A stretch of 64,000 bases of DNA from contig LNEZ01000078.1 in the NCBI GenBank assembly GCA_001464215.1, forward strand, positions 1 through 64,000, in the 5' to 3' direction. Numbering within the stretch: position 1 is the first letter of the stretch; each line of letters starts with the position of its first letter. The notes below the pieces were generated by a model, which was not told the origin of the DNA, did no database searches, and was given only the letters and a program-made list of their open reading frames with translations. The stretch comes from Rhizobiales bacterium Ga0077548. GTDB taxonomy: Bacteria > Pseudomonadota > Alphaproteobacteria > Rhizobiales > Xanthobacteraceae. This document shows, piece after piece, positions 55,968 through 64,000 of this stretch. The position numbers and the translations under genes were made by a program.

Positions 55968-57605
55968 ATGATCGCAAGCGCCCATATCGATACCTTCGCA
56001 AGAGACAATCTTCCACCGCGAGAGCTGCAACCCGAGTTCGTCTTCGAGCTGCCGGAGCTTCAATATCCTGCGCGGCTGAATGCCTGCGTCGAGTTGCTGG
56101 ACAGGGCTGTGGAGAACGGTTTCAGGAATAAGCCCTGCATCGTCACGCCGACGGAAACGCTGAGCTACGCAGAGCTGCAGGAGCGTGTGAACCGGATCGC
56201 AAACGTACTCGTAAACGATCTCGGCCTCGTGCCGGGCAACCGCGTGCTGCTGCGTTCGGCAAACAACGCCATGATGGTTGCGAGCTATTTCGCGGTGCTA
56301 AAGGCAGGCGGCATTGTGGTCGCGACCATGCCGCTTCTGCGCGCGAAAGAAATTTCCTACGCAATCCAGAAAGCAAAAATCAAGTTTGCGCTGTGCGACG
56401 CGCGGCTTGAAGACGAGATGGAGAAAGCAAAACCGCTCTCACCCGATCTTAAGAAGCTCGCTTACTGGGGCAAAGGCGGCTTGGAAACGCTGATGGCACA
56501 GGAGGGCTACGAGAATTTTGCCGCCTGCAACACGGCGGCCGATGACGTCTGCCTGATCGCCTTTACCTCCGGCACCACGGGCCAGCCTAAAGGCACCATG
56601 CACTTTCACCGCGACCTGCTCGCGGTTTGTGATACGTACGGCAAAAACGTACTCCGGGCGAATGCAAACGACCGCTTCATCGGCTCGCCGCCGCTTGCGT
56701 TTACCTTCGGCGTCGGCGGACTTGTGTTTTTCCCGATGCGCGTCGGCGCTTCGACCGTGCTTTTGGAAAAATCAACGCCGGACGATTTGTTGTCTGCGAT
56801 CGAGCGGCACAGAGCGACCGTGTGCTTCACAGCTCCAACTGCATATCGCGCGATTCTCGGAAAGCTCGAAGGCCGCGATATTTCTTCGCTGCGCAAATGT
56901 GTCTCGGCCGGGGAGGCGCTTCCCAAGGCGACATGGGAAGCGTGGCAGCAGGCGACCGGCATCAAAATCCTCGACGGGATAGGCTCTACCGAAATGCTGC
57001 ATATTTTTATTGGCTCTCCGGAGGAAAGTTTGTGCGCAGGCGCGACCGGAAAACCCGTTCCCGGCTATCAGGCAAAGATCATTGACGAAAACGGCAATGC
57101 GCTGCCGCCGAATACGCCGGGCCGTCTCGCGGTACGCGGGCCGACGGGCTGCCGCTATCTCGCCGACGAGCGGCAGAAGAAATATGTCGAGGATGGCTGG
57201 AACATCACCGGCGACACATATCTTTGCGATAAAGACGGCTACTTCTGGTATCAGGCACGTTCCGACGACATGATCATTTCCGCGGGCTACAATATTGCAG
57301 GTCCCGAAGTGGAATCCGTGTTGCTTTCGCATCCGGCTGTCGCCGAATGCGGTGTAGTTGGTGCGCCGTGTCCGGAGCGCGGCCAGATCGTGAAAGCCTT
57401 TGTGGTGTTGCGCGGAGGCTTCACGGGTGATGCCGCGATGACGAAAATCCTGCAGGAATTCGTGAAAGCTGAGGTCGCGCCCTATAAATATCCGCGCGCG
57501 GTGGAATATGTGACGAGCCTGCCGAAAACCGATACCGGAAAACTGCAGCGCTTCCGCCTGCGCGAAGCAGCAAGCGCTTCCGCCAACACTAAACTGGCTT
57601 CGTGA
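55968..57605 (+). CDS. Aromatic acid-CoA ligase (2-aminobenzoate/benzoate-CoA ligase family)
   Basis: The 545-residue AMP-forming ligase has the P-loop IAFTSGTTGQPKGTM, the adenine motif GIGSTEMLH, the hinge TGDTYLCDKDGYFWYQARSDD and the catalytic Lys near the end in KTDTGKLQRFRLRE. It would activate an aromatic acid to its CoA thioester. Its link to the hydroxylase family suggests anthranilate or salicylate. I chose the ATG at 55968, which has AAGGAGG five bases upstream. The last bases overlap the RidA start (GTGA). Confidence 0.87.
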   Translation: MIASAHIDTFARDNLPPRELQPEFVFELPELQYPARLNACVELLDRAVENGFRNKPCIVTPTETLSYAELQERVNRIANVLVNDLGLVPGNRVLLRSANNAMMVASYFAVLKAGGIVVATMPLLRAKEISYAIQKAKIKFALCDARLEDEMEKAKPLSPDLKKLAYWGKGGLETLMAQEGYENFAACNTAADDVCLIAFTSGTTGQPKGTMHFHRDLLAVCDTYGKNVLRANANDRFIGSPPLAFTFGVGGLVFFPMRVGASTVLLEKSTPDDLLSAIERHRATVCFTAPTAYRAILGKLEGRDISSLRKCVSAGEALPKATWEAWQQATGIKILDGIGSTEMLHIFIGSPEESLCAGATGKPVPGYQAKIIDENGNALPPNTPGRLAVRGPTGCRYLADERQKKYVEDGWNITGDTYLCDKDGYFWYQARSDDMIISAGYNIAGPEVESVLLSHPAVAECGVVGAPCPERGQIVKAFVVLRGGFTGDAAMTKILQEFVKAEVAPYKYPRAVEYVTSLPKTDTGKLQRFRLREAASASANTKLAS

Positions 57606-58024
57606 TCATCATGTTAGATAAGAACAAGTCCGGACCCACGGTACTGCGCCCGAAAGACTGGCCGCAGCCGAAAGGCTATTCCGACGGCATGGTTGCTGCG
57701 GGCCGCGTAGTCGTCACCGGCGGTGTCGTCGGCTGGGACAGCCGAGCAAAATTTCCCGATGGTCTTGCGGCGCAGACGAAACAGACGCTCGAGAATATCG
57801 TCGCGATCATCGCTGAAGCGGGCGCCGAGCCGAAGCATATCGTGCGGCTGACCTGGTACATCACCGACATCGAAAACTATCTGCTCTTGCAGCGCGAGAT
57901 CGGCACGGTTTATCGCGAAGTCATGGGCAAGCATTTCCCCGCGATGGCGGTGGTACAGGTCGTCCGCCTCGTCGAAAAAGCGGCGCTCGTGGAAATCGAA
58001 GCGACCGCGATATTGCCCGAATAA
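57602..58024 (+). CDS. RidA/YjgF-family protein (probable enamine/imine deaminase)
   Basis: The 140-residue protein has the RidA fold, with VVVTGGVVGWDSRAKFP, QTKQTLENIVAIIAEAGAEP and the C-terminal ALVEIEATAILP. The active-site Arg of true RidA (Arg105 in SsRidA) is replaced here by Val-Arg-Leu context (QVVRLVEKAALVEIEA), so it may be a RidA subfamily member. The start is a GTG overlapping the ligase stop; an ATG at 57611 is an alternative. Coupling to the ligase suggests a job in the same pathway, perhaps hydrolysis of an enamine intermediate. Confidence 0.85.
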   Translation: MIIMLDKNKSGPTVLRPKDWPQPKGYSDGMVAAGRVVVTGGVVGWDSRAKFPDGLAAQTKQTLENIVAIIAEAGAEPKHIVRLTWYITDIENYLLLQREIGTVYREVMGKHFPAMAVVQVVRLVEKAALVEIEATAILPE

Positions 58025-58846
58025 TCAGTCTCCCTTGAAGACTGGCTTTTGCTTCGCGACGAAGGCTTCGTAGGCGCGTTCGAAATCCATCGTTTCCATG
58101 CAGATCGCCTGCTCGCGCGCTTCATGATCGATTGCCTGATCGACGCCCATCACCCATTCGTCATGGATGCAGCGCTTGGTCATTGCGTGCGCGTAAGCCG
58201 GCCCGCTTGCGAGCGAGGCCGCGAGCGTGCTCGCTTCTTGCAGTACATTCTCCGGCGCGCAGAGTTTATTGTAAAAACCCCAGCGCTCGGCCTCTTCGCC
58301 GCCCATCGCGCGGCCGGTGTAAAGCAATTCCGCCGCGCGGCCCGCGCCGATGATGCGGGGAAGCAGATTGCACGCGCCCATGTCCGCGCCGGATAAACCC
58401 ACGCGCACGAAAAGAAACGCGACCTTGCTCTGCGCCGTGCCGTAGCGAAGATCGGACGCCATCGCCAGAATCGCGCCCGCGCCCGCGCAAACACCGTCGA
58501 TCGCAGCAACAATCGGCTGCGGGCAGCCACGCATGGCTTTCACGAGATCGCCGGTCATCTGCGTGAATTTCAAGAGGCCTGCGCTGTCTTTCTTGCGCCG
58601 CATCTCGACCAGCGGACCGATGATTTCATGGACATCGCCGCCGGAGCAGAAATTGCCGCCGGCGCCCGTGATGACGACCGTCTTCACGTCTTTCGTATCG
58701 TTCAGCGCGCGGAATGTTTCGCGCAGCTCGGCGTAGGATTCGAACGTAAGCGGGTTCTTCCGCTCCGGACGGTTCAGCGTGATGGTCGCGACGCCATTGT
58801 CCAGCTTCCAGAGAAAATGCTGCGGCTTGAAAGTTGAGAAATTCAC
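58025..58846 (-). CDS. Enoyl-CoA hydratase/isomerase family protein
   Basis: The 273-residue crotonase-fold protein has the oxyanion-hole segments [14 protein letters not shown] and [18 protein letters not shown], and the helix [18 protein letters not shown] with an acidic residue at the second catalytic position (ADMG). It would hydrate or isomerise a ring-derived CoA ester. The start is a GTG at 58846 with AGGAAG upstream. It is convergent with the RidA gene, with no gap between the stops, and divergent from the single-domain hydroxylase gene. Confidence 0.88.
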   Translation of the reverse strand: MNFSTFKPQHFLWKLDNGVATITLNRPERKNPLTFESYAELRETFRALNDTKDVKTVVITGAGGNFCSGGDVHEIIGPLVEMRRKKDSAGLLKFTQMTGDLVKAMRGCPQPIVAAIDGVCAGAGAILAMASDLRYGTAQSKVAFLFVRVGLSGADMGACNLLPRIIGAGRAAELLYTGRAMGGEEAERWGFYNKLCAPENVLQEASTLAASLASGPAYAHAMTKRCIHDEWVMGVDQAIDHEAREQAICMETMDFERAYEAFVAKQKPVFKGD

Positions 58847-58873
58847 GACGGCGCTTCCTTGCTTTTCGCAGCT

Positions 58874-58901
58874 TTGCATCTGCTGCTGTCATTCGTATGC
58901 T
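58874..58901 (+). promoter_or_regulatory. Probable promoter for the single-domain hydroxylase gene
   Basis: TTGCAT (58874-58879), a 16-base spacer and TATGCT (58896-58901) precede the TTG start at 58943 by about 40 bases. It lies in a 96-bp divergent spacer shared with the enoyl-CoA hydratase gene. The TTTAGGCTTAAA core of the marR spacer is not repeated here. Confidence 0.4.
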
Positions 58902-58942
58902 TCCGTGAATTGTAGTCTTTCCGCATCCGAGAGGAAACGAAA

Positions 58943-60061
58943 TTGAAGATCGCAGTGGTCGGCGGCGGGCCGGCGGGCCTTTACTTCGCCTATCTCTGGA
59001 AGCGGAAGCATCCTGCGGCGGAAATATTGTTGTTCGAACAGAATGCGCCCGATGCCACCTTCGGCTTCGGCGTGGTGTTTTCGGATCGCGCACTCGATTT
59101 TCTGCGCGCCGACGATTCCGAAACCGTCGAAGCGATTACGCCGCATATGGAGCATTGGCGCGACATGACGCTGGTCCATCGGGGCGAGCGCGTGACCATC
59201 GATGGCGTCGGCTTTTCGGCAATCGGCAGGTTAGAGCTGCTGAATCTTTTGCAGGCGCGTGCCGCCTCCGTCGGGGTTAAGCCGGTATTTCACCGGCGCA
59301 TCGAAAGTCCGGAACAGCTTCGAGGTTTCGATCTCGTGGTCGCAGCCGACGGCGTGAATTCGTCGCTTCGTTCGTTCTATCCGCAATTCCAGACGCAGAC
59401 CGATTTGTTTCGCAACAAATTCATCTGGTTCGGGACCGGAAAAATCTTCGACACGCTCACGCAGACTTTTGTCGAATGCGAGTACGGCACCTTGAATGCG
59501 CATCACTACCGCTATGCGCCGGATAAAAGTACCTTCATCGTCGAATGCGACGGAGAAACTTTCGAGCGTGCAGGCTTCGGAAAAATGTCACCGGAAGAAA
59601 GCAGAGTACTATGCGAGCGGATCTTCGCCGATACACTCGGCCGACATCCGCTGATTTCCAACAAATCAGTCTGGCGGGATTTTCCCTGGATTTGGAACGA
59701 GCGCTGGGCACACGAAAACATCGTACTGGCCGGCGACGCGTTACACACGGCGCATTTCTCGATCGGCTCCGGTACGCGCCTCGCGCTTGAGGATTCCATC
59801 GCGCTCGTGAAGGCGCTGGAAAGCGAAACAGGTGTTTCATCCGCACTCAAGCGCTACGAGGATGAGCGAAAACCGATCGTCGGAAAAATCGTGAACGGGT
59901 CAAAAACAAGCGCGGCCTGGTACGAAAATTTTCCCGAACACATGAAACAGGCGCCGCTCGATTTTGCGATGAGCTATATCACGCGCTCGGGACGTATCGA
60001 TGACGCGCGGCTTCGCGAAATGTCGCCGAAATTTATGGCGCGCTACGACGCGGGCGCTTAG
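58943..60061 (+). CDS. FAD-dependent CoA-aryl hydroxylase, single-domain (salicylyl-CoA 5-hydroxylase-like)
   Basis: The 372-residue flavoprotein has GGGPAG (7-12), [13 protein letters not shown] and [20 protein letters not shown]. It is clearly homologous, end to end, to the N-terminal half of the bifunctional hydroxylase at 53024-55357 but lacks the old-yellow-enzyme half. Such a single-domain form resembles Streptomyces SdgC, which hydroxylates salicylyl-CoA to gentisyl-CoA. The start is a TTG with GAGAGGA six bases before it; no ATG fits. Its stop overlaps the convergent boxA stop by four bases. Confidence 0.85.
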   Translation: MKIAVVGGGPAGLYFAYLWKRKHPAAEILLFEQNAPDATFGFGVVFSDRALDFLRADDSETVEAITPHMEHWRDMTLVHRGERVTIDGVGFSAIGRLELLNLLQARAASVGVKPVFHRRIESPEQLRGFDLVVAADGVNSSLRSFYPQFQTQTDLFRNKFIWFGTGKIFDTLTQTFVECEYGTLNAHHYRYAPDKSTFIVECDGETFERAGFGKMSPEESRVLCERIFADTLGRHPLISNKSVWRDFPWIWNERWAHENIVLAGDALHTAHFSIGSGTRLALEDSIALVKALESETGVSSALKRYEDERKPIVGKIVNGSKTSAAWYENFPEHMKQAPLDFAMSYITRSGRIDDARLREMSPKFMARYDAGA

Positions 60062-61278
60062 TAAGTCTCGACGTGGAAGCGGCCTTCGTCGCGCATTTTC
60101 GAGCGGATCAAAGCCCAGTCGAGTTTGTGCTCGCGGCAGATCGAGGCGAAGGATTCTTCGACGCCTGCCTCCATGCCGCGCAAACCGCACATATAGATGT
60201 GCGTCGTGCCCTTTTGCAGCAGCGCGGCAAGATCGGCTGCGCGCTTCTTCATGCGGTCCTGCACATATTCTTTCGGCTTGCCGGCAAGCCGAGAGAACAC
60301 GAGTTCCTGATCGAGTAGCGTCTTCGGCACTTTCTGGAGCGGGCCGAAATAGGGAAGTTCCTCGGGCGTCCGCGCGCCGAAGAAGAGGTAGAGCTTGCCC
60401 TTCGAGTTCGGCATTGAGCGCCGCCGCCGTTCGGTGAAGCCGCGAAACGGCGCCGAGCCGGTGCCGGTACAGATCATAACGATGTCCGCTTCGGAATCGT
60501 CGGGCATCAGGAAGGTCGAGCCGAAAGGGCCCGCGACCTTCACGGTGTCACCCTGCTTCAGATCGCAGACGTAATTGGAGGCAATGCCCTTCTTCTCGCT
60601 GCCGTCGACGTGCTTCGTGATTACGCGCTTCACGGTGAGTGAAACATTATTCGTGTTCGGCCGTTCGCCGTCGCGTGGGCTGGCGATTGAAAAGAGCCGC
60701 ATCTTGTGCGGACGGCCATTTTCATCGATGCCGGGAATGACGATGCCGATACTCTGCCCTTCCAGCACGGGAAAAGAAGTCGTGCCGAAATCGAGAATGA
60801 CGTGGTGGATTTCGGCGGATGCGCCTTCGCCCGTCAGTTGTAAATTGCCGGTGACTTTCGCTTCCGCAGGTGCGCGGCGTCCGAACAGATTGATGCGGGG
60901 CTTGCTCGCGGAGCGCGGCGCCTTCATCTGCCCGCCCGCACCCTTATGTGCATCGTCTAAAAGCGCCGCCGCTTCGTCGTCAATCGCTTCAGCGGTTCCG
61001 ATCGCTCCATCCGTGTCGGGAATTTCTTCGACGTCAGGCAAATCCGACCACGAGAACTGTTCGTCGAGCGAGAACGGCGTTTTCACTTTCACGAAGTGAT
61101 TGATCGAGCCGGTCGGGCAGGGCGCGACGCAATCCATACAGAAATTGCACTTCGTGACATCGACCACGTAATTGTTTGCGTCATGCGTCACCGCGCCGAC
61201 CGGGCAGGTCGCCTCGCACGTGTTGCAACGGATGCAAACGGCGGGGTCGATCAGATGCTGCTTGATCGGTGCGGTCAT
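60058..61278 (-). CDS. boxA: Benzoyl-CoA 2,3-epoxidase reductase subunit BoxA
   Basis: The 406-residue reductase passes electrons from NADPH to BoxB. It has two [4Fe-4S] motifs at the N-terminus (Cys15, 18, 21, 25 and Cys44, 47, 50, 54), a linker of low complexity (about 75-125) and a ferredoxin-NADP reductase module (LFSIASPRDGERP, ICTGTGSAPFRGF, YLFFGARTPEELPYF, YMCGLRGMEAGV). It ends in FHVETY. It is the third gene of boxC-boxB-boxA, 12 bases after boxB. Confidence 0.93.
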   Translation of the reverse strand: MTAPIKQHLIDPAVCIRCNTCEATCPVGAVTHDANNYVVDVTKCNFCMDCVAPCPTGSINHFVKVKTPFSLDEQFSWSDLPDVEEIPDTDGAIGTAEAIDDEAAALLDDAHKGAGGQMKAPRSASKPRINLFGRRAPAEAKVTGNLQLTGEGASAEIHHVILDFGTTSFPVLEGQSIGIVIPGIDENGRPHKMRLFSIASPRDGERPNTNNVSLTVKRVITKHVDGSEKKGIASNYVCDLKQGDTVKVAGPFGSTFLMPDDSEADIVMICTGTGSAPFRGFTERRRRSMPNSKGKLYLFFGARTPEELPYFGPLQKVPKTLLDQELVFSRLAGKPKEYVQDRMKKRAADLAALLQKGTTHIYMCGLRGMEAGVEESFASICREHKLDWALIRSKMRDEGRFHVETY

Positions 61279-61290
61279 GTTCGTCGGAGC

Positions 61291-62733
61291 TTACGCGATC
61301 TTCACGTACTCGAAATCGCCGGGCTTGTTGTCGATGCCGACTTTCGGTGGCGCGATCCAGCTTGCGAATTTGCCGGGCTCCACTTCGGTCTTCATCAGGC
61401 TCTCGATGAAATCGCGGTCGCTGGTGGAAGGCAGGTAGCTGTCCTTCTTCTTCTCCCAGGCATCGCCGCTGACGATGTTGCCGTCGATATCGGCTTCCAC
61501 TTCCTTGAACTCGCCAATATGGCGGTGGAACGCGACATGAGGCAGCTTGAGCTGGAACGCAATGTTGTATTTCTCGAGCACCTTGTTCCAGCGCGACACG
61601 CCGCCCTGGCAGTCGGCGACATAGTCGTCGCGCAGGCGAAGGTTCAGCGCAGAGAGCGCAGGCACGTCTTCGACGACGATCTTGCCGTCCTTGAGCCGCG
61701 TGACCGGATAAGTCGACGACTCAAGCTTATGGTCGTCATCTAACTTGTCTTCGCGGTAACGGCCCTTGATGCCGGCGTGGAAGGCGCTTGCGGCGTTGGT
61801 CGAGATTTCGTTGCCGAACAGATCGAGTGTCAGCGAGTAATGCAGGTTCGCTTTTTTCTGCAACGTCGGCAGATCGATCACGCCGAGCTTGCGCACGGCT
61901 TCGATGTCGTTCGGGTCTTCGATGCCCGCCTTCTGCATTTCCTGGCAGGTACGCTCGATGGTGCGCCCCACCCCGGTCTCGCCGACGAACATATGATGCG
62001 CTTCTTCGGTCAGCATGAAACGCGTGGTGCGCGAAAGCGGATCGAAACCCGATTGCGCGAGCGCCTCCAGCTGCATCTTGCCGTCGCGGTCGGTGAAGAA
62101 CGTGAACATGAAGAAGGAAAGCCAGTCCGGCGTTTCTTCGTTGAACGCGCCCAGCATACGCGGCGTGTCCTCGTCGCCAGAGCGGCGCTGCAACAGCGCC
62201 TCGGCTTCTTCGCGGCCGTCGGTGCCGAAATATTTCTGCAAAAGATAAACCATCGCCCAGAGGTGACGGCCTTCTTCGACGTTCACCTGGAAGAGATTAC
62301 GCATATCGTAGAGCGACGGCGCGGTCTTGCCGAGGAAGCGCTGCTGTTCGACGGATGCCGGTTCGGTGTCGCCCTGGATCACGATAAGGCGGCGCAACAT
62401 CGCGCGATATTCGCCCGGCACTTCCTGCCACGCCTTCTCGCCCGCGTGCGCGCCGAACGGAATCTTGCGGTCCTCGCCCTGCGGCGCGAGCAGAATGCCC
62501 CACTTGTAATCTGGCATCTTCACGTAATCGAATTTCGCCCAACCCTTCGGATCGACGGACACGGCAGTGCGCAGATAAACCAGCGACTCCTGAAAGCCGT
62601 CCGGTCCCATGTCGTTCCACCAGTCGAGATAGCCGGGATGCCACTTCTCGAGCGCGGCTTTGACGCGCGGATCGCCGTTTAGATTCACGTTGTTCGGGAT
62701 GAGGCCGTCGTAATCGACGTTCATGATGTTCAT
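61291..62733 (-). CDS. boxB: Benzoyl-CoA 2,3-epoxidase oxygenase subunit BoxB
   Basis: The 480-residue di-iron oxygenase epoxidises benzoyl-CoA. The start MNIMNVDYDGLIPNNVNL matches the family. Expected iron ligands are Glu124, the first ExxH (Glu154/His157 in NVEEGRHLW), Asp215 and the second ExxH (Glu244/His247 in LTEEAHHMFVG). The ATG at 62733 lies four bases after the boxC stop. The frame to 62781 overlaps boxC and is not used. Confidence 0.95.
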   Translation of the reverse strand: MNIMNVDYDGLIPNNVNLNGDPRVKAALEKWHPGYLDWWNDMGPDGFQESLVYLRTAVSVDPKGWAKFDYVKMPDYKWGILLAPQGEDRKIPFGAHAGEKAWQEVPGEYRAMLRRLIVIQGDTEPASVEQQRFLGKTAPSLYDMRNLFQVNVEEGRHLWAMVYLLQKYFGTDGREEAEALLQRRSGDEDTPRMLGAFNEETPDWLSFFMFTFFTDRDGKMQLEALAQSGFDPLSRTTRFMLTEEAHHMFVGETGVGRTIERTCQEMQKAGIEDPNDIEAVRKLGVIDLPTLQKKANLHYSLTLDLFGNEISTNAASAFHAGIKGRYREDKLDDDHKLESSTYPVTRLKDGKIVVEDVPALSALNLRLRDDYVADCQGGVSRWNKVLEKYNIAFQLKLPHVAFHRHIGEFKEVEADIDGNIVSGDAWEKKKDSYLPSTSDRDFIESLMKTEVEPGKFASWIAPPKVGIDNKPGDFEYVKIA

Positions 62734-62737
62734 CGTT

Positions 62738-64000
62738 TCATACCCTTTCGCGATCGAAGGTCGGCGAAATGCCGGAGCCATAAAGTTTTAGAGCGCCTTG
62801 CTCGCCGACGGAGTTTGGACGCTGGAAGATCCAGTTCTGCCAGGCGGTGAGGCGGCCGAAGATTTTCGTTTCCATCGTCTCGGGACCCGCGAAACGAATA
62901 TTCGCCTCCATGCCGGTGAGGGCGTCGGGCGAATAGCTCGCGCGCTCTTCCAGCATCACGCGGATTTCGTCGTCCCAGTCGAAATTCTCGTAAGCGAAAG
63001 TGACGAGGCCGAGTTCGACCGCGCCTTCGCCTTCGATCTTCTCGCCTTGCCTGGCTTTTGCCTTTTCGACGCTGTCGGGCTCACCCAGAAAACGCGTCTC
63101 AAGCCGCGTGAGTCCGTTGCCCATCGGATAGAGACCGAAGTTCGCTTCCGAGAGCATGATCGCGGCAGGCCCCTTGTTGTCGCCTTCGCGCTGGCCGATC
63201 AGCATCAGCGCGCGGTCGGAAGCAAATACGAGCTCGGCGAGCATTCCTGCAAAGCAGGTGCCGGGCTCGATCAGGGAAACGAAACTGCGCGAAGTAACAT
63301 CGACCCGCTTCAGCGTGCGCTTGATGTAATGGCGCACTTCGCGGAGGAACCAGTCCTTCTGGTTGTTCGCGATGAACTTGTCGAAATCGAGCACGCTCTG
63401 TGCGTCGCCTTCGGTCTTGAATAGAAGCAGACCGATCGCGGGCTCATTAAAGCGCAGATGCAAAATTGCGTCTTCGAGCTCGCGCGCGACCGCGAGCGGC
63501 CAGAACTTGTCGCCTTGTGCGAGCGCGTCAGCAGTGGAAGTAGGCACCTTATCTTTCGACGCGCGGACGGTGACGGTCGCGAGTTTGCGCATACGCTCGA
63601 TTTCGACAGAGACATGAGGATAGAAAATCGTGTCCGCACCGATGACGCGCTCGAGTTTCGTGAGTGCGGCGCCCTTGGCATCTTTCGGGCGGTCGGATTT
63701 CGCGGCGAGTTCTTTCGCGCGTTCTTTGACGGCATCGTTCCACTTCGATTTCGGCACGGTCTCGTCAACGAGACGCCACGCGACCGCTTTCTGCCCGCGA
63801 ATGCCTTCCTCGGTTGAGCAGAAGAAATCCGCGAAGTCGCGGCGGACCTTGCGCTTGTCGGTAACGCGCGTGATGCCGCCGGTGCCGGGAAGCACCGCGA
63901 GCAGCGCTGTTTCGGGGAGCGACACCGCCGAACGGCGGTCGTCGATCAGCATGATGTGATCGGCGGTAAGCGCGAGTTCGTAGCCGCCGCCGGCAGCGGT
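62738..64000 (-). CDS. boxC: Benzoyl-CoA-dihydrodiol lyase BoxC (5' end beyond the right edge)
   Basis: BoxC opens the ring of 2,3-epoxybenzoyl-CoA to 3,4-dehydroadipyl-CoA semialdehyde and formate. The visible 420 codons have a crotonase-like segment (AAGGGYELALTADHIMLID, LAVLPGTGGITRV) and the BoxC-specific C-terminal region (FGRLTAWQNWIFQRPNSVGE, then ALKLYGSGISPTFDRERV). The open frame runs through the right edge with no start, so the N-terminal quarter is outside the window. Confidence 0.93.
   Translation of the reverse strand, partial: TAAGGGYELALTADHIMLIDDRRSAVSLPETALLAVLPGTGGITRVTDKRKVRRDFADFFCSTEEGIRGQKAVAWRLVDETVPKSKWNDAVKERAKELAAKSDRPKDAKGAALTKLERVIGADTIFYPHVSVEIERMRKLATVTVRASKDKVPTSTADALAQGDKFWPLAVARELEDAILHLRFNEPAIGLLLFKTEGDAQSVLDFDKFIANNQKDWFLREVRHYIKRTLKRVDVTSRSFVSLIEPGTCFAGMLAELVFASDRALMLIGQREGDNKGPAAIMLSEANFGLYPMGNGLTRLETRFLGEPDSVEKAKARQGEKIEGEGAVELGLVTFAYENFDWDDEIRVMLEERASYSPDALTGMEANIRFAGPETMETKIFGRLTAWQNWIFQRPNSVGEQGALKLYGSGISPTFDRERV

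Overview
The window is a G+C-rich chromosomal segment from an alphaproteobacterium, most likely order Hyphomicrobiales (Rhizobiales), near the Bradyrhizobium/Rhodopseudomonas/Xanthobacteraceae side. This rests on three things: the run nusA-rimP-trmB-metK-XRE-lnt-corC-ybeY-phoH-miaB-plsC-fur-rimI-tsaB-nifU-usp-trpS, which is a conserved rhizobial gene order; two copies of a short palindromic repeat typical of that group; and RegB/RegA, intracellular PHA depolymerase and box-type benzoyl-CoA genes. Coding density is high and no insertion sequence, prophage, integrase or CRISPR array was seen. The exact genus cannot be told from the sequence alone.

Layout. 1-14,300 (nearly all minus strand) is a housekeeping block for transcription, ribosome and tRNA maturation, SAM synthesis, lipoprotein acylation, iron/manganese control and Fe-S assembly. 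14,387-23,007 holds an SRPBCC protein, adenosine kinase, multimodular malic enzyme, a divergent TetR/MFS drug-efflux pair and mutS. 23,062-27,143 is an accessory insert with a membrane protein, OsmC and a sulfonate-type ABC importer. 27,319-38,864 carries glnD, a class A PBP, a YgjP-like protease, phaZ, an ABC exporter, the regBA redox two-component system and mmcB. 39,057-46,500 is a mixed region with two tRNA genes (Arg-CCG, Ser-GGA), a UDP-sugar epimerase, msrA, an SDR/FMO pair and a PsiF-like peptide.

46,519-64,000 is a coherent aromatic-acid catabolic region. It has an acyl-CoA dehydrogenase; a five-gene Liv-type ABC importer; a fused FAD monooxygenase/old-yellow-enzyme of the salicylyl-CoA 5-hydroxylase / 2-aminobenzoyl-CoA monooxygenase-reductase family; a divergent MarR regulator; an aromatic acid-CoA ligase; a RidA-family deaminase; an enoyl-CoA hydratase; a second, single-domain CoA-aryl hydroxylase; and boxC-boxB-boxA. 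The inferred logic is import, CoA activation, then flavin hydroxylation/dearomatisation (2-amino- or 2-hydroxybenzoyl-CoA) or BoxAB epoxidation and BoxC ring cleavage (benzoyl-CoA).

The most notable observations are these. (1) trmB and mutS are both broken by what look like short internal deletions that shift the frame. (2) A 44-bp nested dyad between the hydroxylase and marR carries two interpenetrating divergent promoters on the same symmetry axis. (3) A RidA enamine deaminase is translationally coupled to the CoA ligase of a pathway whose known intermediate is an enamine. (4) One importer ATPase has Arg in place of the Walker A Lys. (5) A 5' fragment of tRNA-Ser lies just upstream of the intact gene.
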